From NCBI RefSeq assembly GCF_003815015.1, contig NZ_RKRE01000001.1:318460-382459 (forward strand): a stretch of DNA of 64,000 nucleotides, read 5' to 3'. A program made the position numbers and the translations under genes. The notes under the pieces were generated by a model, which was not told the origin of the DNA, did not search any database, and was given only the letters and a program-made list of their open reading frames with translations. Origin of the DNA: Thermodesulfitimonas autotrophica. GTDB lineage: Bacteria; Bacillota; Desulfotomaculia; Desulfotomaculales; Ammonificaceae. Shown here piece after piece: positions 33,399-48,300 of this stretch (the stretch's first letter is position 1; the number at the start of each line of letters is the position of its first letter).

Positions 33399-36300
33399 TG
33401 CGGCACACCAAAAACAAAAGCACCCGGCCCCGGATTTCTCCGGAAGCCGGGCCTTCCGTCTGTCAGTGGCAGTCCGTGCAGTTCCACTGCCCCCGTGACG
33501 CCGGGACCGTGATCGTGTTCCACAGCAGCGACCCGCCGTTGTAGCGCCCCGTGACGGCCTGCCTGACCAAGAGAGACCGGTCATCGTTCCACCCGTGCGG
33601 CAGCGCCGCGTGGCACGCGAAGCAGCCCAGGTTCGCGTGGACCGGGTGGTAGTTGTAGACCGAAGCCACAGCCGTGGTTCCCTGGAACGTGTAGCTCGGG
33701 TTGGTCGCGAGGCTCGGGTTCGAGAAGCCCGACCGGAGGCTGTCCGAGCCGTCTATCGCCGGGTTCCCCGTGGGCGTCTGCGCGTAGGTCGCGTAGAAGT
33801 ACGGGTCGTGGCACGAAGTGCAGAGCGCCTGGCCCGACAGCTTCAGGATGTAGCCGTTGGCCGACCCGTGCGGCCCCCTCCTGGTCCCGGAGTGGCAATC
33901 GGAGCACTTGAGCTGCGCCCCGCCCCACCAGGGGAGCAGGTAGGAGCCGTAATAGTGGAGGTTCCCCGCCGAGTCCGCGAACTGCGGCACCTTCGAAGGC
34001 CCCACCACCGCGTGGTAGCCCTGGTTGTTCGGGTTGAACTCCACGCTCGGATCCGTCTCCGCCAACCCGTCCGTCGGGCTCAGCGGTGGCGTGCTCCCGT
34101 AGCTGAAGTAACTGTGGCACTTGAAGCAGACCTCGTACTGGTAGGTCGCCCCGTTCGTGAAGGCGTAGGACGTCGGAATCGTCCAGGCGGTGGTCCCGTA
34201 GTTGGGCGTCACGCCCGAGACGCCCGCCAGCGGGTTCGGACTCGTTGCCTGGTGAACGTCGTGACAATCGGCGCACTCCGCGTGCCGGTTCGGGTTCAAT
34301 GCGTAGTTTTCCGTGTTACTGTGGAGACCGGAGACCGTCAGCGTCGGGTGGTGGTAAGTGGATGTCAGGTCCGTCTTCACGTTCGGCGCGTTCGGCCAGG
34401 TGGCGTTCAGCCCGTTGTGGCAGCGCAGGCACTCCCCGTCGACCGTGGTCGAGTCCTCGGGATACCGCTGCAGGCACTTGTAGTTCGACCCGTGGCTCTC
34501 GTGGCACTCGCCGCAGGTGATGACCGTGCTCTGGGAGCCGTGCGCGCTCTGCTTGTAGTTCGCCTTGTTCGCCCAGCCGCCGGAATTGGTCGTCACGGGC
34601 GGCAGGTTTGCGAAGCTGATGGTGCTCGGCACGTAGACCGCGTAAGTGGCCGTGGCGACCGGCGGGTCGTTGTCGTGGCAGCGCAGGCAGAAGTCGGAGA
34701 GGTCGCCCGTCGAGTTCGCCGCGCCGCCCAAGGAGGCGTTCCCCGCCGCGCCGGTGAAGCTGAGCTTCGTGTTGTCCGGGTCGGAGAGGACGGAGTAGCT
34801 GCCGGTGAGCTTGTAGGCGTTCCTGTCCGTCGGCGACGGGTAGTGGCAGTCCGTGCACGCCACGTAAGCAAAGCTGCTGACCGTGTGCGGCCCGTGGCAG
34901 GAGGTGCACAAAAGCCCGGTTTTATACGGGTCGGTCGTCCCGGTCGCGGGGTCGGTGATCCCGTAAACGTCGTGGACCGAGCCCGTCCGGGAGAAGGCGG
35001 TTACCGGATGGACCGAACCCGAGCCGGAAAGCACGTGACAGGTGGTGCAGAGCGGCACCCCGCCGCCGTAAACCAAGAACCTGACCGAGTCCGAGGCGTG
35101 CTGGTGGTGGCACGCGACGCAGGTCACCTGCGTCCCCGAGGGCGGCAGCAGCGGGCTCACTTCCTGGTAGTGGGCCGTGTAGACGTTCTCGTGCGTCCCC
35201 AGGGTGTAGACCCAGTAGCTCACCGCCGGGTCCTCCACGCTCGGGAAGAGCCTGTCGGTCGCGCCGTGGCAGATGAGGCAGAAGCCCGGCCCGTAGACGC
35301 CTGTAGTCAAAGTGGCCTTGTCCCAGTAGTTCCACAGGAGCTTCGGGGTGCTGCCGTGCGGGTTGTGGCAGTAGGCGCACTCGATCACGCTGCCCACCGC
35401 CGGGTTCCCGGTGTTTATTACCGGGTGGAAGTGGGTCGAGCCGGAGAGCGGCCCGAAGCCGTAGACCGCGTTGTAGACGTTGTAGATCGAGGCCGTCCCG
35501 TCGTGGCAGACCAGGCACATCGCGGTCTGGCTCGGCTTGATGATCTGCGGCTTCGCGTAGGCCGCGTGGCTCACGTGGCACGCGCCGCAGCCGGTTGGAG
35601 AATCGAAATAGGGGCCGTGAGGCCCTACCGCCCAGGCGATTCCCGGAAAAAGCACGAACGCGAAAATGATCAGAAAGGTTCTTAACATGACAAAGGTAAA
35701 ACACCCCCTCTTGAGCTACTTCGATATCTTGGTACGCCCGGGGGGACTCGAACCCCCGACCCGCGGTTTAGGAAACCGCCGCTCTGTCCTCCTGAGCTAC
35801 GGGCGCGACTCGACCAAAAAGAAAGGCTGGCCTTTCCGCCAGCCCCTCTTGGTCAACGCTTCGTTTTTTGGGAATCGGTACCGTCGGATTTCCAGTTCTC
35901 GCAACAAGTTATTTCCGGTGCAGGGATATACCTGAGCCGAAAACCGCCGAAGCAGAAGCCGTCCTCGTCGCTAAAGTGCGCGCAGTTCAGACAGTTCTTG
36001 TCTGGTGTCTGCTGAGCGTGTTTCTCGTCCGTAACAGCACCCCCTCTTTTTAAACTGTTGCAAATTAACGCCTTTTGCCCGATTCGAATGAACCCGGAAG
36101 GCGGCTTCTCGGCACTTCGCTCACCAGCGGCACCTTTCCCCTGCACAATTTCACCGCGATTTGATGCGCTTCCAAGTTCAGCGCATTTTTCTTGTCTTGC
36201 TCTGTCATCCTCATCTGCTTCGCGCGCTTTTTGCGCAATTTTTTCAGCTTACTCTTTGAAAAGCGCATAATGCTTGTTTCCATCCTCCTTTCTTAGGGCA

Positions 36301-39300
36301 AAGATTTTTAGGAATCAGCTGATTCTACAGATGGCAGAGAGTACAATCCACGGTGACAACATGGGCGCCGGGATGGCACTTGGAGCAGTCAATGCGCGTA
36401 TCCTGCCAGCAGTTGTACTCTCCGCTACGGTGACAGTTGAAGCAGACGCCGCGGTTGTCCATCCGCAGGAGCGCAGACGAAGAGCTGGTGCCGCCCTCGG
36501 AGCGCGGCCAACTCGATGCCCAGCCGGCCATCGTGGCGGTCGTGCTGTGCGCCCGGTGACAGGTAAGACACCCTAGATTCCGAACATACTGCAGCCCTGA
36601 TATATTGCTGCCAGTGGGCTTTATTTCTAGCGGTGTTCCGGTGGCAATGCTCCCGTCAAAAGTGGCTGTTGATGTTGCAGGTGGCGGTATGACATGAACA
36701 TTCACAGGGTGACGCCACATACCGTAGTAGAATACGGCGTGCCCGGCACCGGGAACAGTGTCGGGATCGTCGGTCTGGAACTTGACATGGCAAGCGCCGC
36801 ACCAGTTCGTGCTACCGTCGACGTACTGGATTACCCGGTAGACGCCCGAAGCGACCGAGGGGGTACCGTAAGTAAATGTGCCTACCGTTTCGAACTTAAA
36901 AGATACGTAGAGGTCACTGTAAGTGGCGGTACCAACGGTAATCGTCTTGCGCAGCAAGCGCGGGTTCGGCGTTGTAGCGCTACCGGTTATCAGGCCGGTT
37001 GCAGGGTCAGGGGTTGCGCCTCCACCGTGCGGGTCGTGGCAGGAGGTGCAGGTGAACCCGGTCCCGGTAAAAGCGTTCGAGCCGCCCGGTATCGCGAGCG
37101 TCACCGCCGCCGGGTCCAAAACCAGGGGGCCGCTCTCGTACACGACCCCCCAGACGTTGTGCCGGGAGGTCACAGGAATTAGCTCGCCCGGGTCAATGGC
37201 GTAGTTCGCGTTCAGGTCTTTGAATTCGTAGACGAAACCGCCCGCCGTGGAGGGGTAGACCGCCGCCCCCACGGTGTAGCCGTCCTCCACGTCGTAGGGC
37301 GCAGAAGTTCCGCCGTCGCCGTGGCAGAGGAAGCAGAGAGCCGCCTCGGGCGGGCCAACTTTTAAGAGTTTCGCCGCCTGTCCGGCGTGGGCCACGTGGC
37401 AGCCCGCGCAGGCGTCCGTGGTCGCGGTGAACTGCCCGTGCGTCCAGGCGAGGCAATAAGCGGGAAACGCGAGCAGCGCGAGCAACAATATGCAGGAGAC
37501 CAAAGACAACCGCCGCACGGAAACCACCTCCTATGAAGGAAATCGGCAAAAGCCAGCTAAAAGAAGAGAGCCGCTTCAGAAGCGGCCCTCGCTTATGCCG
37601 GCCCACCATCCCGGCGGAACAGTGGGGGTGATACTCTCGCTGTGGCTTTCCGATATCAAGAGTCTTGATGTGCGCTTGCTACCTACAAGCAAGCGGCTCC
37701 GCCGGCGATCCCCGCGCCCCGCAAGCACGCGACGAATTCGTCGACCTTTCTGCACAACTCTTCGTAACTCCCGTCGTTCTTAATCAGGTACCCGGGAAAC
37801 AACGCTTGAACGGTAAGCGCTTCTTTTTCCGAAGGGTGCGTTTCTTCTTCTAAGGCGAGAAGCCGACCGTCCCGCTCCCGCAACCGCGCCTGACGGGTTT
37901 GGACAGAAGCGGTCACGAACAACGGCACGAAGCCTTCCCCAACGCACTTTTGGTACTCGTTCGCGTACCGGCCGTCGCCGATCACCGCGCAGGGCGGGTC
38001 GTCCGCCGCGATCTTCTTCAGGACGTGATCCACCCCCACGTCCGGATAGAGGTTCCGGAAAGCGTCGCCCAGCTTCTGGAGCAGCGTTCGCCGGTTACTT
38101 TCGTAGAGCTCCGGGAACATCTCCGCCGCGATTTCTTTAAGTTTGTCGGCGAAGGCGTACTTCCTGAAGCCGTGCCTCTCCACGAGGTAGTCCGCCACCG
38201 TGTCCTTGCCGGACCCGGCGGGGCCGACGAGCAAGAGACGCATTTTGATCCCTCTTTGCAGGAAATTTCGGTTAGAAGAACAAATAGACAAAAATTGTAA
38301 GGCAAAAGCAACAGTGATTTGGTATTTGCTCAGTAACTTAGAATTTTCGCTCTGGCTCGCTGCAGGCGTGACTATAGCGCCAGTGCTGCTACGGCGCTAA
38401 AAATAAAAAAACGGATAACACGAACAGCAAAACCGTTATCGCTTCCGCGACAAAAAATAGGCCGCCAAAAAGACACGATTTTGTTAGGCTGGGACAGCAC
38501 CTTGCAAAAAACAGCAGAACCAGTTCCAAAAGGACGGCAACCCGCACCAAAAACTTTGCCCGGCACACTCTCTCCGTGCAACTCACGGCTCACCGCCCCC
38601 TGAAGCAGTTTTTGCCCGCACCACCAACCACCCGCAGGGCGGCACGGCAGCCGCTTTCTCGTCCTCTTCCAGACGTTCGAGATTCAGTTCCGGCCCTGGG
38701 AAGAACCGGAGGAATTCCTCGTTTTCCCGCAGGCTCAGATGGCACTCACCACAAAGAGGACACCGCTTCTTCAGTAACCATTGATCCAAAGCCGCTCGCT
38801 CCCTTCTTCGAGGTGAACCGATTCGTCCGCGAGTTCGCGCATCTCACGGGAGTCGCCGAAGATTATCAGGTGCCGCGTCGCCCGCAAACCGGAACCCCTC
38901 CTCACCGGCCAATCACGCCGGAGAGCGCGTCCACCACCCGCGGGTCGAACCCGCCCGACTTCCGCATCTCCTCCAGGGCGGCCTCCGGGGCGTAGCCCTT
39001 CCTGGGAAACTCCGCCCTGGTCATCGCGTCGTAGACCTCGCACGCGGCGACGATCCTGGCGAGGACGGGAATCTCCTCGCCCCTCAGCCCGTCCGGGTAG
39101 CCCGTGCCGTCCCAACGCTCATGGTGGTGCTTCACGGCCACGGCGACCTCCCTCATCGCGGCCACGGCGGAGAGCATGTCCGCGCCCAGGACGGGGTGGC
39201 GCTCGATGAGCTTCCGCTCCTCCTCCGTGAGGGGCTCTTTCTTCCGTAATACCGACGGCCCCACGCTCAGCTTCCCGATGTCGTGGAACTTGCCCGCGAT

Positions 39301-42300
39301 CCCGGCCAGCCGGACCTCCTGCGGGGGCAGCCCCATCCTCACTGCGACCTCCCGCGCCAGCTTCGCGACCCTCCGAGAGTGGGACGCCAGGCCGCGGTCC
39401 AGCCCGTCTATCAGCCCCAGGAGCGCCTCGAAGACCGCCTCGGCCTCGTCAAGCGTTGTTTCGCCGTCGAGCCTGGCCAGGACCGAGGAGAGCTTCGCGG
39501 AGAAGCTCCTGCCGTTGGACTTGTGGGCGTACATCCGCTCGTCGGCCCTGGATAAAAGCAGCCCGGCGTCCTCCACGTCTCCAGGGTAGGCAGCGGCGCC
39601 CCGGCCCACGGTGACTCTTCCGCCGGGGCAGTACCGGGCGGAACCTTCCTCCAGCCTGGGATCCCGCGCGACGCTCTTTGAAAAGCGCTCCGCCGCCTCG
39701 TAGTCGAACCCGGGGAGCAGGACGGCGAACTCGTCGCCGCCCAGCCTGGCCGGGACCGCGCCGGGGACCCTGGAAGCCGCGTCCTGGAGGACGGAGGCGA
39801 AAAGCAGGATCACCTCGTCCCCGGCTTGGTGGCCGTGCCGGTCGTTGACCTGCTTCAGGTCGTTAAGGTCGAAGCAGGCGACGGCCACCTTCTCTCCCCG
39901 GGAGACCATCTCCCCCAGTCTCCGGTGGAACTCCCGGTGGTTGTAGAGCCCGGTCATGCTATCGGTCGCCGAAACGCGGGTGAGGGACTCTTTCATCTCG
40001 GCGGCGCGCGCGACGGCGAGGTTGAAGGCTTCCACGAGGGGCCTGACTTCGGCCGGGACCTCCCCCGGATCGGCGGGAGCGAAGCCGCCGGCCCTCAGGC
40101 GCGCCTCCAGCCTTTTCGCGGCCCCGGCAATGTTTTCTTTCGAAACGTTCGCTACTGCGAGCGCGGCCAGCAGGGCGAGGCCCGCCGGGCAGATGAGGGC
40201 GGCCGGCCCGAACGCGGGCGAGAGGCACGCGCCGGCGGCGCCGAAGAATGCGCCGGCCAAGGCGACGGCCACGAAGGCGAAACGCAGGCTCAGGGGTTGG
40301 AAGAACAGCACGTCGACCACCTCGGAAAAAGAAAAGGCCCGCGGGGTCGCCGCGGGTCTTTGTCAGGAAACGATCCACTTCTGCGACCGGTAGCTCCACC
40401 AGCGCACCAGCCACGGGTCTTCGTAGAACCAGTTCCACTCTTCGCGCCGCAGGGGCCACTCCCGGACGCACTGGTTCAAGAACACGTCGTCCGGCAGCGC
40501 CACGTAGCCCCCGTTCAGCGGCGCGAAGTAGGAGAAGTTGCTCCAGACGGTGTCCGGGGTGCCGAGGTAGAGCCAGTTGTAGGCGTCCCGGAGGCACCCG
40601 AAGCCGCGGATCCACTCGACAGGAACCGCGTAGTTTCCCCAGTTGACCGGAACATCGGGATCCAGGACGAACTGCGGCGTGCAGCCGTAGGAGTCGTAAC
40701 CGTACGGGTCGTAGAGGAACACGGCCTCGCAGTTCGACAGGCTCCCCTGGATTGCGGCCAAAACGGCGTTCAGCACGGCGCCCGGGTCCTCGTCGGGCCT
40801 CCGCGCCACCCGCACGGACGCGGCGAAGTCCTGCCGCCACCTGGGCGCGGAGGTCTTCGGCTCCACCCGCACCGGCGAAGGAACTGTAACTTTGCTGGCG
40901 GGCGCGCTGAGGTTGGCCACGGCGGGAGTGTAATTGCCGAACCCCCACCCGTACCAGACGCCGTAGAGGTTGTAGAGGCCGCCCCGGAGCGCGTCCGCCG
41001 CCCGGTCGAAGAGGTAGAGGTCGGAGCCCCTCCGGTTCCTGAACTCGCCGCCGATGAGCTCGCTGGCGGCGCTCAGGACGCTCGCGTACTCCACCCGCAC
41101 GTCCCAGACGTCGGGGGTCACCCCAACAGACCTCGGGTCGCTGTTGTCGGGATAGGGAACGAAATAATAGCGCCCCCAAGTCGCTCTCGCGGGGGTAGAC
41201 TCCCACCAGTAGGATTCTTGACGCTCCGAGAGCTTTGTCCACCCCGCACCGGGGACGTATTCCCAGGTGGTGACGAGGTACTTGAGGTAATCATACGGCC
41301 CGTTGTCGCCTCCGAGGAAATGGTACCTGGTCGCCGTGATCTTTTTCAGCGGGTGGCTGAAAGAGAGCTTCGGGGCCCTCTCCGTCTGGATCCACATCTG
41401 GTAGCCGGGCACCACGTCTTCTTTCAGCACTCCAACGTCGCCCTGAACGGGTATGAAGGAGTAGCGGTGGACGAAGCACAGCCTCGCCATGAACACCGGG
41501 AGCCACTCGCGGCGGTCGCCCCAGAAGAAGGTGCCCTTCCCTCCACAGATCCGGCGAATTGAGCCGTTCCAGTAAAAGCTGTACCTATCCAAGTTTTGCT
41601 CCAGGACCGGAGCCCACTTGGGCACATTCCAGTCTAGCCAGAAATTCGTCTGGGGCTTCGCCCCCACGAGCACCGGCCCCTCCTGTTCCGTCCAGGAAGC
41701 GTAGGCGCCGTAGTTCTCTGGCCACCAGCCCGAAGAGGACGAGCACCAGTAGAAGTAGAGCCCGTCCACCGTCCTGGCGTCCCGGGAATCGACAATGAGC
41801 GGGATCTGCGAGAGCTTGTGCGAGTTGAACCAGCCCTCGATCACGTCCCTGGCGCGGTAGAGGTCGGACCACCAGGACTTGTAAGGAGGTCTGCTGCCGG
41901 GGTAAAGGTGGGCACGCCCGTCTGCGTCAAACCAGACGTAATTGTAAAAGCTATCCCACATCCTCAAGGTGCGGAACTTGCCGCTCTCGTCCATCTCGAG
42001 GTCCGCGCCCCACTTGGAAGCGTTGACGTTGCACTTCACGCCCACCGCGAACCGCATCGGCCACCTCGGCTCGGAAGGCCCGTAAATGTCGAACGTGCCG
42101 AAGCCCTTCGCTGAACCCATGATGTCGGCGGGGAAGTCCTGGAGGGCCGCCGCGCTGACGCTGCTTGCCCACATATATGCCAGCGTGTAGCCCTGCGTAT
42201 CGCAGTCCGAGAACTTCTGCGCCAGGAGATCGGCCTGCTTGCTCCTGTTGACCAGTACGTACTTCGTTTCGTTGGGACCGAGGGCCAGTGCAAGACTCTT

Positions 42301-45300
42301 TTGAAAGGGCCAGTCGGAGTAAAGGTTAGACCATCTCCAGAGTTGAGCGTCGACCTTCCCGCTCACCGGGAACGGGTTCGGGTTGGTCACGGCCAGCACG
42401 ATGAGCCAGTCGTCCGGGTTGTTTGTGAGCAGTTTGGCGTAGCCCCTGCCCTGCCCCCAGGAGACGCAATTACCCGTGCTGTGGAGCCACAGGCCGCCGT
42501 GGGCGTTGATGTCCTGCAAGTTGTACGTCAGTGTAAGCGGGACGTTGGGCGCCAGCAGAGTAAGCTGGAGCGGCTTTATCTCCTTCGGGTGCTCCCAGTC
42601 GAGCGCCCGCTTCGTCTCGTACTTGTCGAGCACCTGCTTTTCGGCCTGGACGTACCCGCCGTTGTTGACGTAGGCGATACCGTTGCCGTCCTGGTCCTGC
42701 ACCGGCTCATCCGTCTTGGGGTCGCAGACGATGAGTACCTGCGTCCCGTTCAAGTCCGCCCAGTAGCCGTAGACGCTTACGGGCGGGGTACTCGGATCGT
42801 TGTCCGCGTCCACCTGGACCCACTGGCAGGGCGGGTGCGCGGAGGCGAAAGCCGGAGAAGCTGCGAATATGAGCGCAGCTACGAGCAGCGCGGAGAAGAG
42901 AAGCAGCTTGCACATGGTTGCAGGTTCACCTCCTTTCGTCGGGTTGTTCTGGTTGGCGTGGTGAAACATACAGGATCACGCTCCTTTTGCAACTTAATCG
43001 AACGTGAACGGCTTGCCCCAGATGAGAGCCAAGTCCTGCAAAATGCGAAACGGGTAAGCATCTTCCCACCCGGCCAGCAGCTCCCACCGCCGCGTCTCCA
43101 GCAGGTAGAAAATCAGCGGCGCGACTGGGTTGAAGAAGACTTTTTTGACGTCCTCCGAGCACAGGACGTGTATCTGGTACATCCGGTACAATCGGACCAT
43201 CTTGCCGCGGTGTTCCCGCAGGAACGCCCGCAGCCGGACGAATTCGTGCAGCAAGTTTCCCGCGAAGAGAGGCCGGAGGTGCTTGACGATCTTCGCCGCA
43301 AGGAGAATGTCCTCGGGAGAAACCTCCCTACCTGCAATCGCGGTGTATTCCCGACCCAGGTAAGCGATCAACCTGGCGAGCCTGGGGCAGATTTCAGGAA
43401 TCGCTTGCTCATCGACAGAAGCCCGGATCGTTTCCGCCAAAGCAATCACCCCCTAAAAAAAGAAAAGGCCGGGCTTTCATCCGTCCGGCCCCTCTTAATA
43501 CCTAATTCTCCAGTTTCGACAGATTGATAATCGTTTCCCCCAGCCTGCGCAGGGTTTCGACGTGCATGGAAAGTTCGGTGTCGGCCCCAATGAAAGGCGA
43601 TTTGCTCTCCTCGTCGCTGACACACCGCTTCTCCGCGCGGGAACGCACGTACTTCGCGTAGGCGTCGAAAACTTCCTTTAGGCTCTTCACGATGTCGTTT
43701 TGCAAATTCGGTAGCACCTCCTTTCTTCCGGCAGGAAAACCTCCTGGCTTCATAGAACCCAACCTTTGCCTATCTTTTTCGGTGAGTGACAAAGGAAAAG
43801 TTTATTCCTTCCGCGAACTCCTCAGACTAAAAACGAAATATAATCCTAACAATCCAATGCAGCACAAAAACCCAACCCCGCTGAGATAAATTAAAATTTC
43901 GCTTAAAAAACTTAAAGTGGCGTCCAACAAGGTTTGGTGAAGGACTGCTCCGGTTCCAGAGAGCAGGATAAAACCAGCAGCAGATATCCATAAAAGGTCA
44001 AAAGGAGGTAGCCACGCTTCAATGTTGTTGACTAACCTAAAAAAAAGAGGGCTCCTTCCGTGAAAACCTGCACGGTGGTTTTTGTCACAGTCGCACTTGG
44101 TGTTTTGATTACGTATGCTGCCCTCTTCATACCTGCCATCGCGCCGCTTGCCGTGGCAGACATCGCAATCATATCCTTCGTGTGGCGTACTGCATGGCGC
44201 GCCCGAACAATCATGCGAGCAATCTGGCAAAAGCAACCGATCTGGGTTACAATCGCCGTATTCGCATTTCTTTTCTTTCTTGCCTTGGAAGTGTTTGTTT
44301 ATTTCAAACACTTTTCTCATCCCCTTTCACGCATCCAGCTCCTGGCCGCCCTGGTTTTGGGAGGAACTACCGCACTGAGCGCAGCACTATGGCACCAGGC
44401 CGTGTCGTGGCTCGGAACCTGCTTTGTGAACGGCGTCGAAGTCCCTCCTTCCCTTAAAACGCTCGGCCCTTATTCTCTGGTCCGGCACCCTATCTATCTT
44501 TCTTATCTCAGTCTCCTCGGCAGCATAAGTCTCAGCCTTTTCGTCTGTACCGCTCCGCAATACAAGTTCATTTCCTTCGCCTACGGAGCATTGTCTTTAA
44601 GCTTTCTTCTGCTCGTATTGAAAGAAAGAATCCGGCAGGAAGAATATTTGGCTCAAAAATCATTCACGGAAGTTTGGAATGACTACGCCCGGCGCACAAA
44701 CCCGCTACTACCTTCTTTACAAAGCTCAAAAAATTACCTATTTCAAGATCTCGCCCGCAGGATTCCTCTGAATTCATTCAGGGGAGGAATGCGGGCTTCA
44801 CCTCCCTCCACGAAAATCCCGTCGATCTTGCCAATAATCTGATCTTTCTCATGCTGAACTGGCCGATGCGCCTCCCGTCGGCGTCCGCCACGCCCACCAG
44901 TTTCGTGGTCTCCGTGGGAAGCCCGCACACCCAACCGCGGTACACCTTCCCGGCCTTCTCCGCCTCCACCCAGTCGCCCTTGCGAAAGAGGCCGCCGTTT
45001 GTTGTCCCGCCGAATTTAGGGCGGATACCTCCTTTCTGGAAATGCTGCCGGTGGAGGCTCCGCCTGGCGTACCTGAGCCTGTGCCATACCCAGAAGGGGG
45101 CGTCCCGGTTGTCATGGCAGCCGGTGACGCCCATCAGCATCGCCACGGCGTCGTTCGCGTGGGTCTCCGGGACCTGCTCCCACTTCCTGTCCGTGCGCTT
45201 CTCCAGACCGAACCTTGCCCGCCAGGCGTCCGTTTCGGAGACCTCGACCAGCTTCAGTTCGGCCAGCTTTCTGTACTCCCGGTAGGTGAGGGTCTTACCG

Positions 45301-48300
45301 ATTTCCACCGTGGAGAAGTATTTGCCGTTCCTGTCCCTGGCGTGGTTGAACCGCACATCCTCGGTGACGATGAGCCGGATCGGGTAGATTTTGCACAGTT
45401 CCCGCACCACCTTCAGCCGGGTCTCGACTTTGGATCGCTGCGTGGGGGCCAGCCAGTAGCCCTTCCTCCTGCGGTTGTCGAACCTTTTTGGTCTCCGGGG
45501 CGTGTTGCGGTACCTCCTGGCCCGGCGCAGGTTCCTCCGGGCATCCATCTTTTTAGGGACATCATCCGGAAGAAAGACCATCGCTTTCAGTTCCACCCGC
45601 CGGTGGGAAGCCACGGCCACGCCGTCGTATTTCGCGCCCGGGTCCACGGCCAGGGCCACAGGCTGGGTTTTCGTCCCCACGGGACGGAGCATCTGGACGT
45701 AGAAAAGTCCCAGCTTGTTCCGGCGCGGGACCGCGATCCCGTCCCGGATCATCAGCCGCGCTTTCCTCGGAGTGGTAGGCATGAGCGGTCTCCCGTCCAC
45801 GCCCACAACGGGCACTCTGGTAACCATCTGCCGATACTCGGCCTCCTTTCGGAGTGATTGTCGCCTCGGCGATGTCCGCAGGGCATAGCACGATTTCCGA
45901 CCGTGCGCGGCATTGAGCGGTTTTGCCGGAGATAGTCCGGGCTGGCGAAATACCCGGAAGTCCTTGGTAGCCCCGCGGACCCCTGCAACCCCTGAAGGTT
46001 GCCGCCTGGTCACCCAGTTGCCCCCGGCCCCGCCAAACCGGGCCCCTCAATTCATTGAGGGGTGGTTGACCCATTCCTGCCTTCCTCAACCAAGCCAGCA
46101 CCGAAAGAAAACAATTCAGGTTCTTAACAACCGCAGCCCTTTTTAGACCAAGAAAACTAATTCTACATCCTGAAAAAAGAAGCCAGAACAGCCCTTCCGC
46201 GCCAAATCCCGCACCGAAAAAAAAGAACGGCCGGGCTTTGTTCGCCCGGCCTCTCTCTCTCCTCTAATCCCCCGGCGGCGATGAAAGACTGTTCGGCGCC
46301 AGCCGCACCATGTTTGTCTGCACAAGATGCTGAGCAATCCCCCGCTCCTCATGCAAAACACCTTTGGGGCGCAGAACCACAACGAAAAGGTGCCGGGATG
46401 GATCGACGATCGTGCTTACCAGGAAGAGCATCTCGCTCGCCCACGCGCAGGCAGATACCACGGCCAGCGTAGAAGGAGAAGGTCTACGTAGCACAACCAT
46501 GCCGTCCCAGTCTCCCTCCCAGGAGGGGTAAGGCGTTGGGAGCATCCGCACGGCCAATTCCGCTGCCCGCTCCGCGCCCCTGCTGCCCTTGATCGGCAGA
46601 CTGCGGCAGCCGTTGCCGCCAGGCTTCCTGAATGCTTCCAGAAGGCTTTCGTTTTCCGCCATCCCTACGACGGAAAACCTGCGGCTTGCAAGCAGCCTCT
46701 CGACGAACTCGTCTTCCGCTTCGGGCGTGTCCAGGAAAACCGTCACCTGGCCGAAGCCAAATCGATTTCTCTTATCCTCTTCCATTGAATCGTTGATAAA
46801 GTGAATCGCCTGGGAAAAGGAATCCATCCGCAAGGCGTAGTATAAATAGAGCAGCATGAGCACCGCCTTTCATCTTCTTGTATTAAACTCAAAAAAGGAG
46901 GCACATATAATGGAATTCCTGCTGACTTGCAGTTGCTGTAGCCAGACATTCGGAATGGATGCGCGTCACCTCCGAGAAAAAGAGCACCTTGAATGCCCTA
47001 ACTGCGCCAACCCAGTTTCAAAAGAGCTTTGCCAGGCATTGATCAGCCTCGCCAAATGTTGGTCGGAAATTGTTTCGGAAAGAAAGTGGCAAATCCAAAT
47101 TAAAGGAACTGCTATTTGACGGGCAGATCATAAAAAACTTGCCCGACGACCGATTTTTCAGATACAGAAAGCTTGACCAGCCCAAGTCGATACTCGACTA
47201 CCTTAAGAACTTCTTGAGCTTCATAAAGGATCATATTTCTCTGCGCCATTAACCTGACAACCTCCGCAGCCGTTTCCTCGATAACATCTGGACGCATAAG
47301 GAATTTTAACTCTTCTTTTTGCACTAGCATCACCCCCATGGTTTTATTCCACCATTTACGATAAAAAGAAGGGACTGCCCCGGTTAACTTTTGGGACAGC
47401 CCCTCTCTCTTCTCTAATCTCCCGGCGCCGACGGTGGGGAGTTCGGCGCCAGCCGCACCACGACCTTCCCGTTCGCCTTCTCGAACCTGATCGGCACCTT
47501 GATCCACTTGTCCCGCCACTCGACGGTGTAGACCGTCTTGTAGACCGGCACCGTCTTGGTCACCAGCGGCGGGTACCAGACGGACCGGCTGTACTCCCGC
47601 GGCTGCGGCTCGTAGGGCGGGGACTCGCCGACCCCAATCTCCAGGGCCATTTTGTTGTTGTCGTAGGTCTTCTCGTCGTACTTCCCGTCGAACTTCTCGG
47701 CCTTCCACCCGGCCGAAGGGTCGTCGCCGCTGTTGTAGTAGTCTATTGTGGCGATCAGGGTGTAAGTCCCTGCGCCCCAACCGAAGGAACCGAAGTCCTT
47801 CTGGAGGGTCGCCTTCGGGCCGAAGTAGGCGCTTCCCCCGTCGTACTCGTACATCCGCTTCTGGCTTGCGTCGTAGCGGTACAGCCTCAGCCTGGCCCAT
47901 CCCGAAACGTCGAACCCGCTCTGGTAGGTGGCCCGGACGTAGTAGACCTTGCCTTCCTGAAGGGTGTTCCCGACGGGGTTGTGGTTCTCGTCGAGCACCT
48001 CGACCTTGACCACGGCCAGGTCGTTGTCCTGCGCCTGAACGGGCCGGTTCGGGTTGGTGGTGGGGGCACCGGTCATCGACTTGCTCACTACATTATCCGC
48101 GTAATTCGTTTCCATGTGCCCGTTCTGGCCGTAGAGGACGTACTGCCCGGTGTTGGGGTTCCTCACGGCCAGGGGCTCCCCAACCCAAGAAGAGCCGTTC
48201 CAGTAATAGTCAACCGTGGCGATCACGTCATAGTCTTTAGCCGAGGCCGGAACAGAGAACTCCCAGTTGCCGAGGCTCTGTTGCTCCCAAGGCGTGCCCA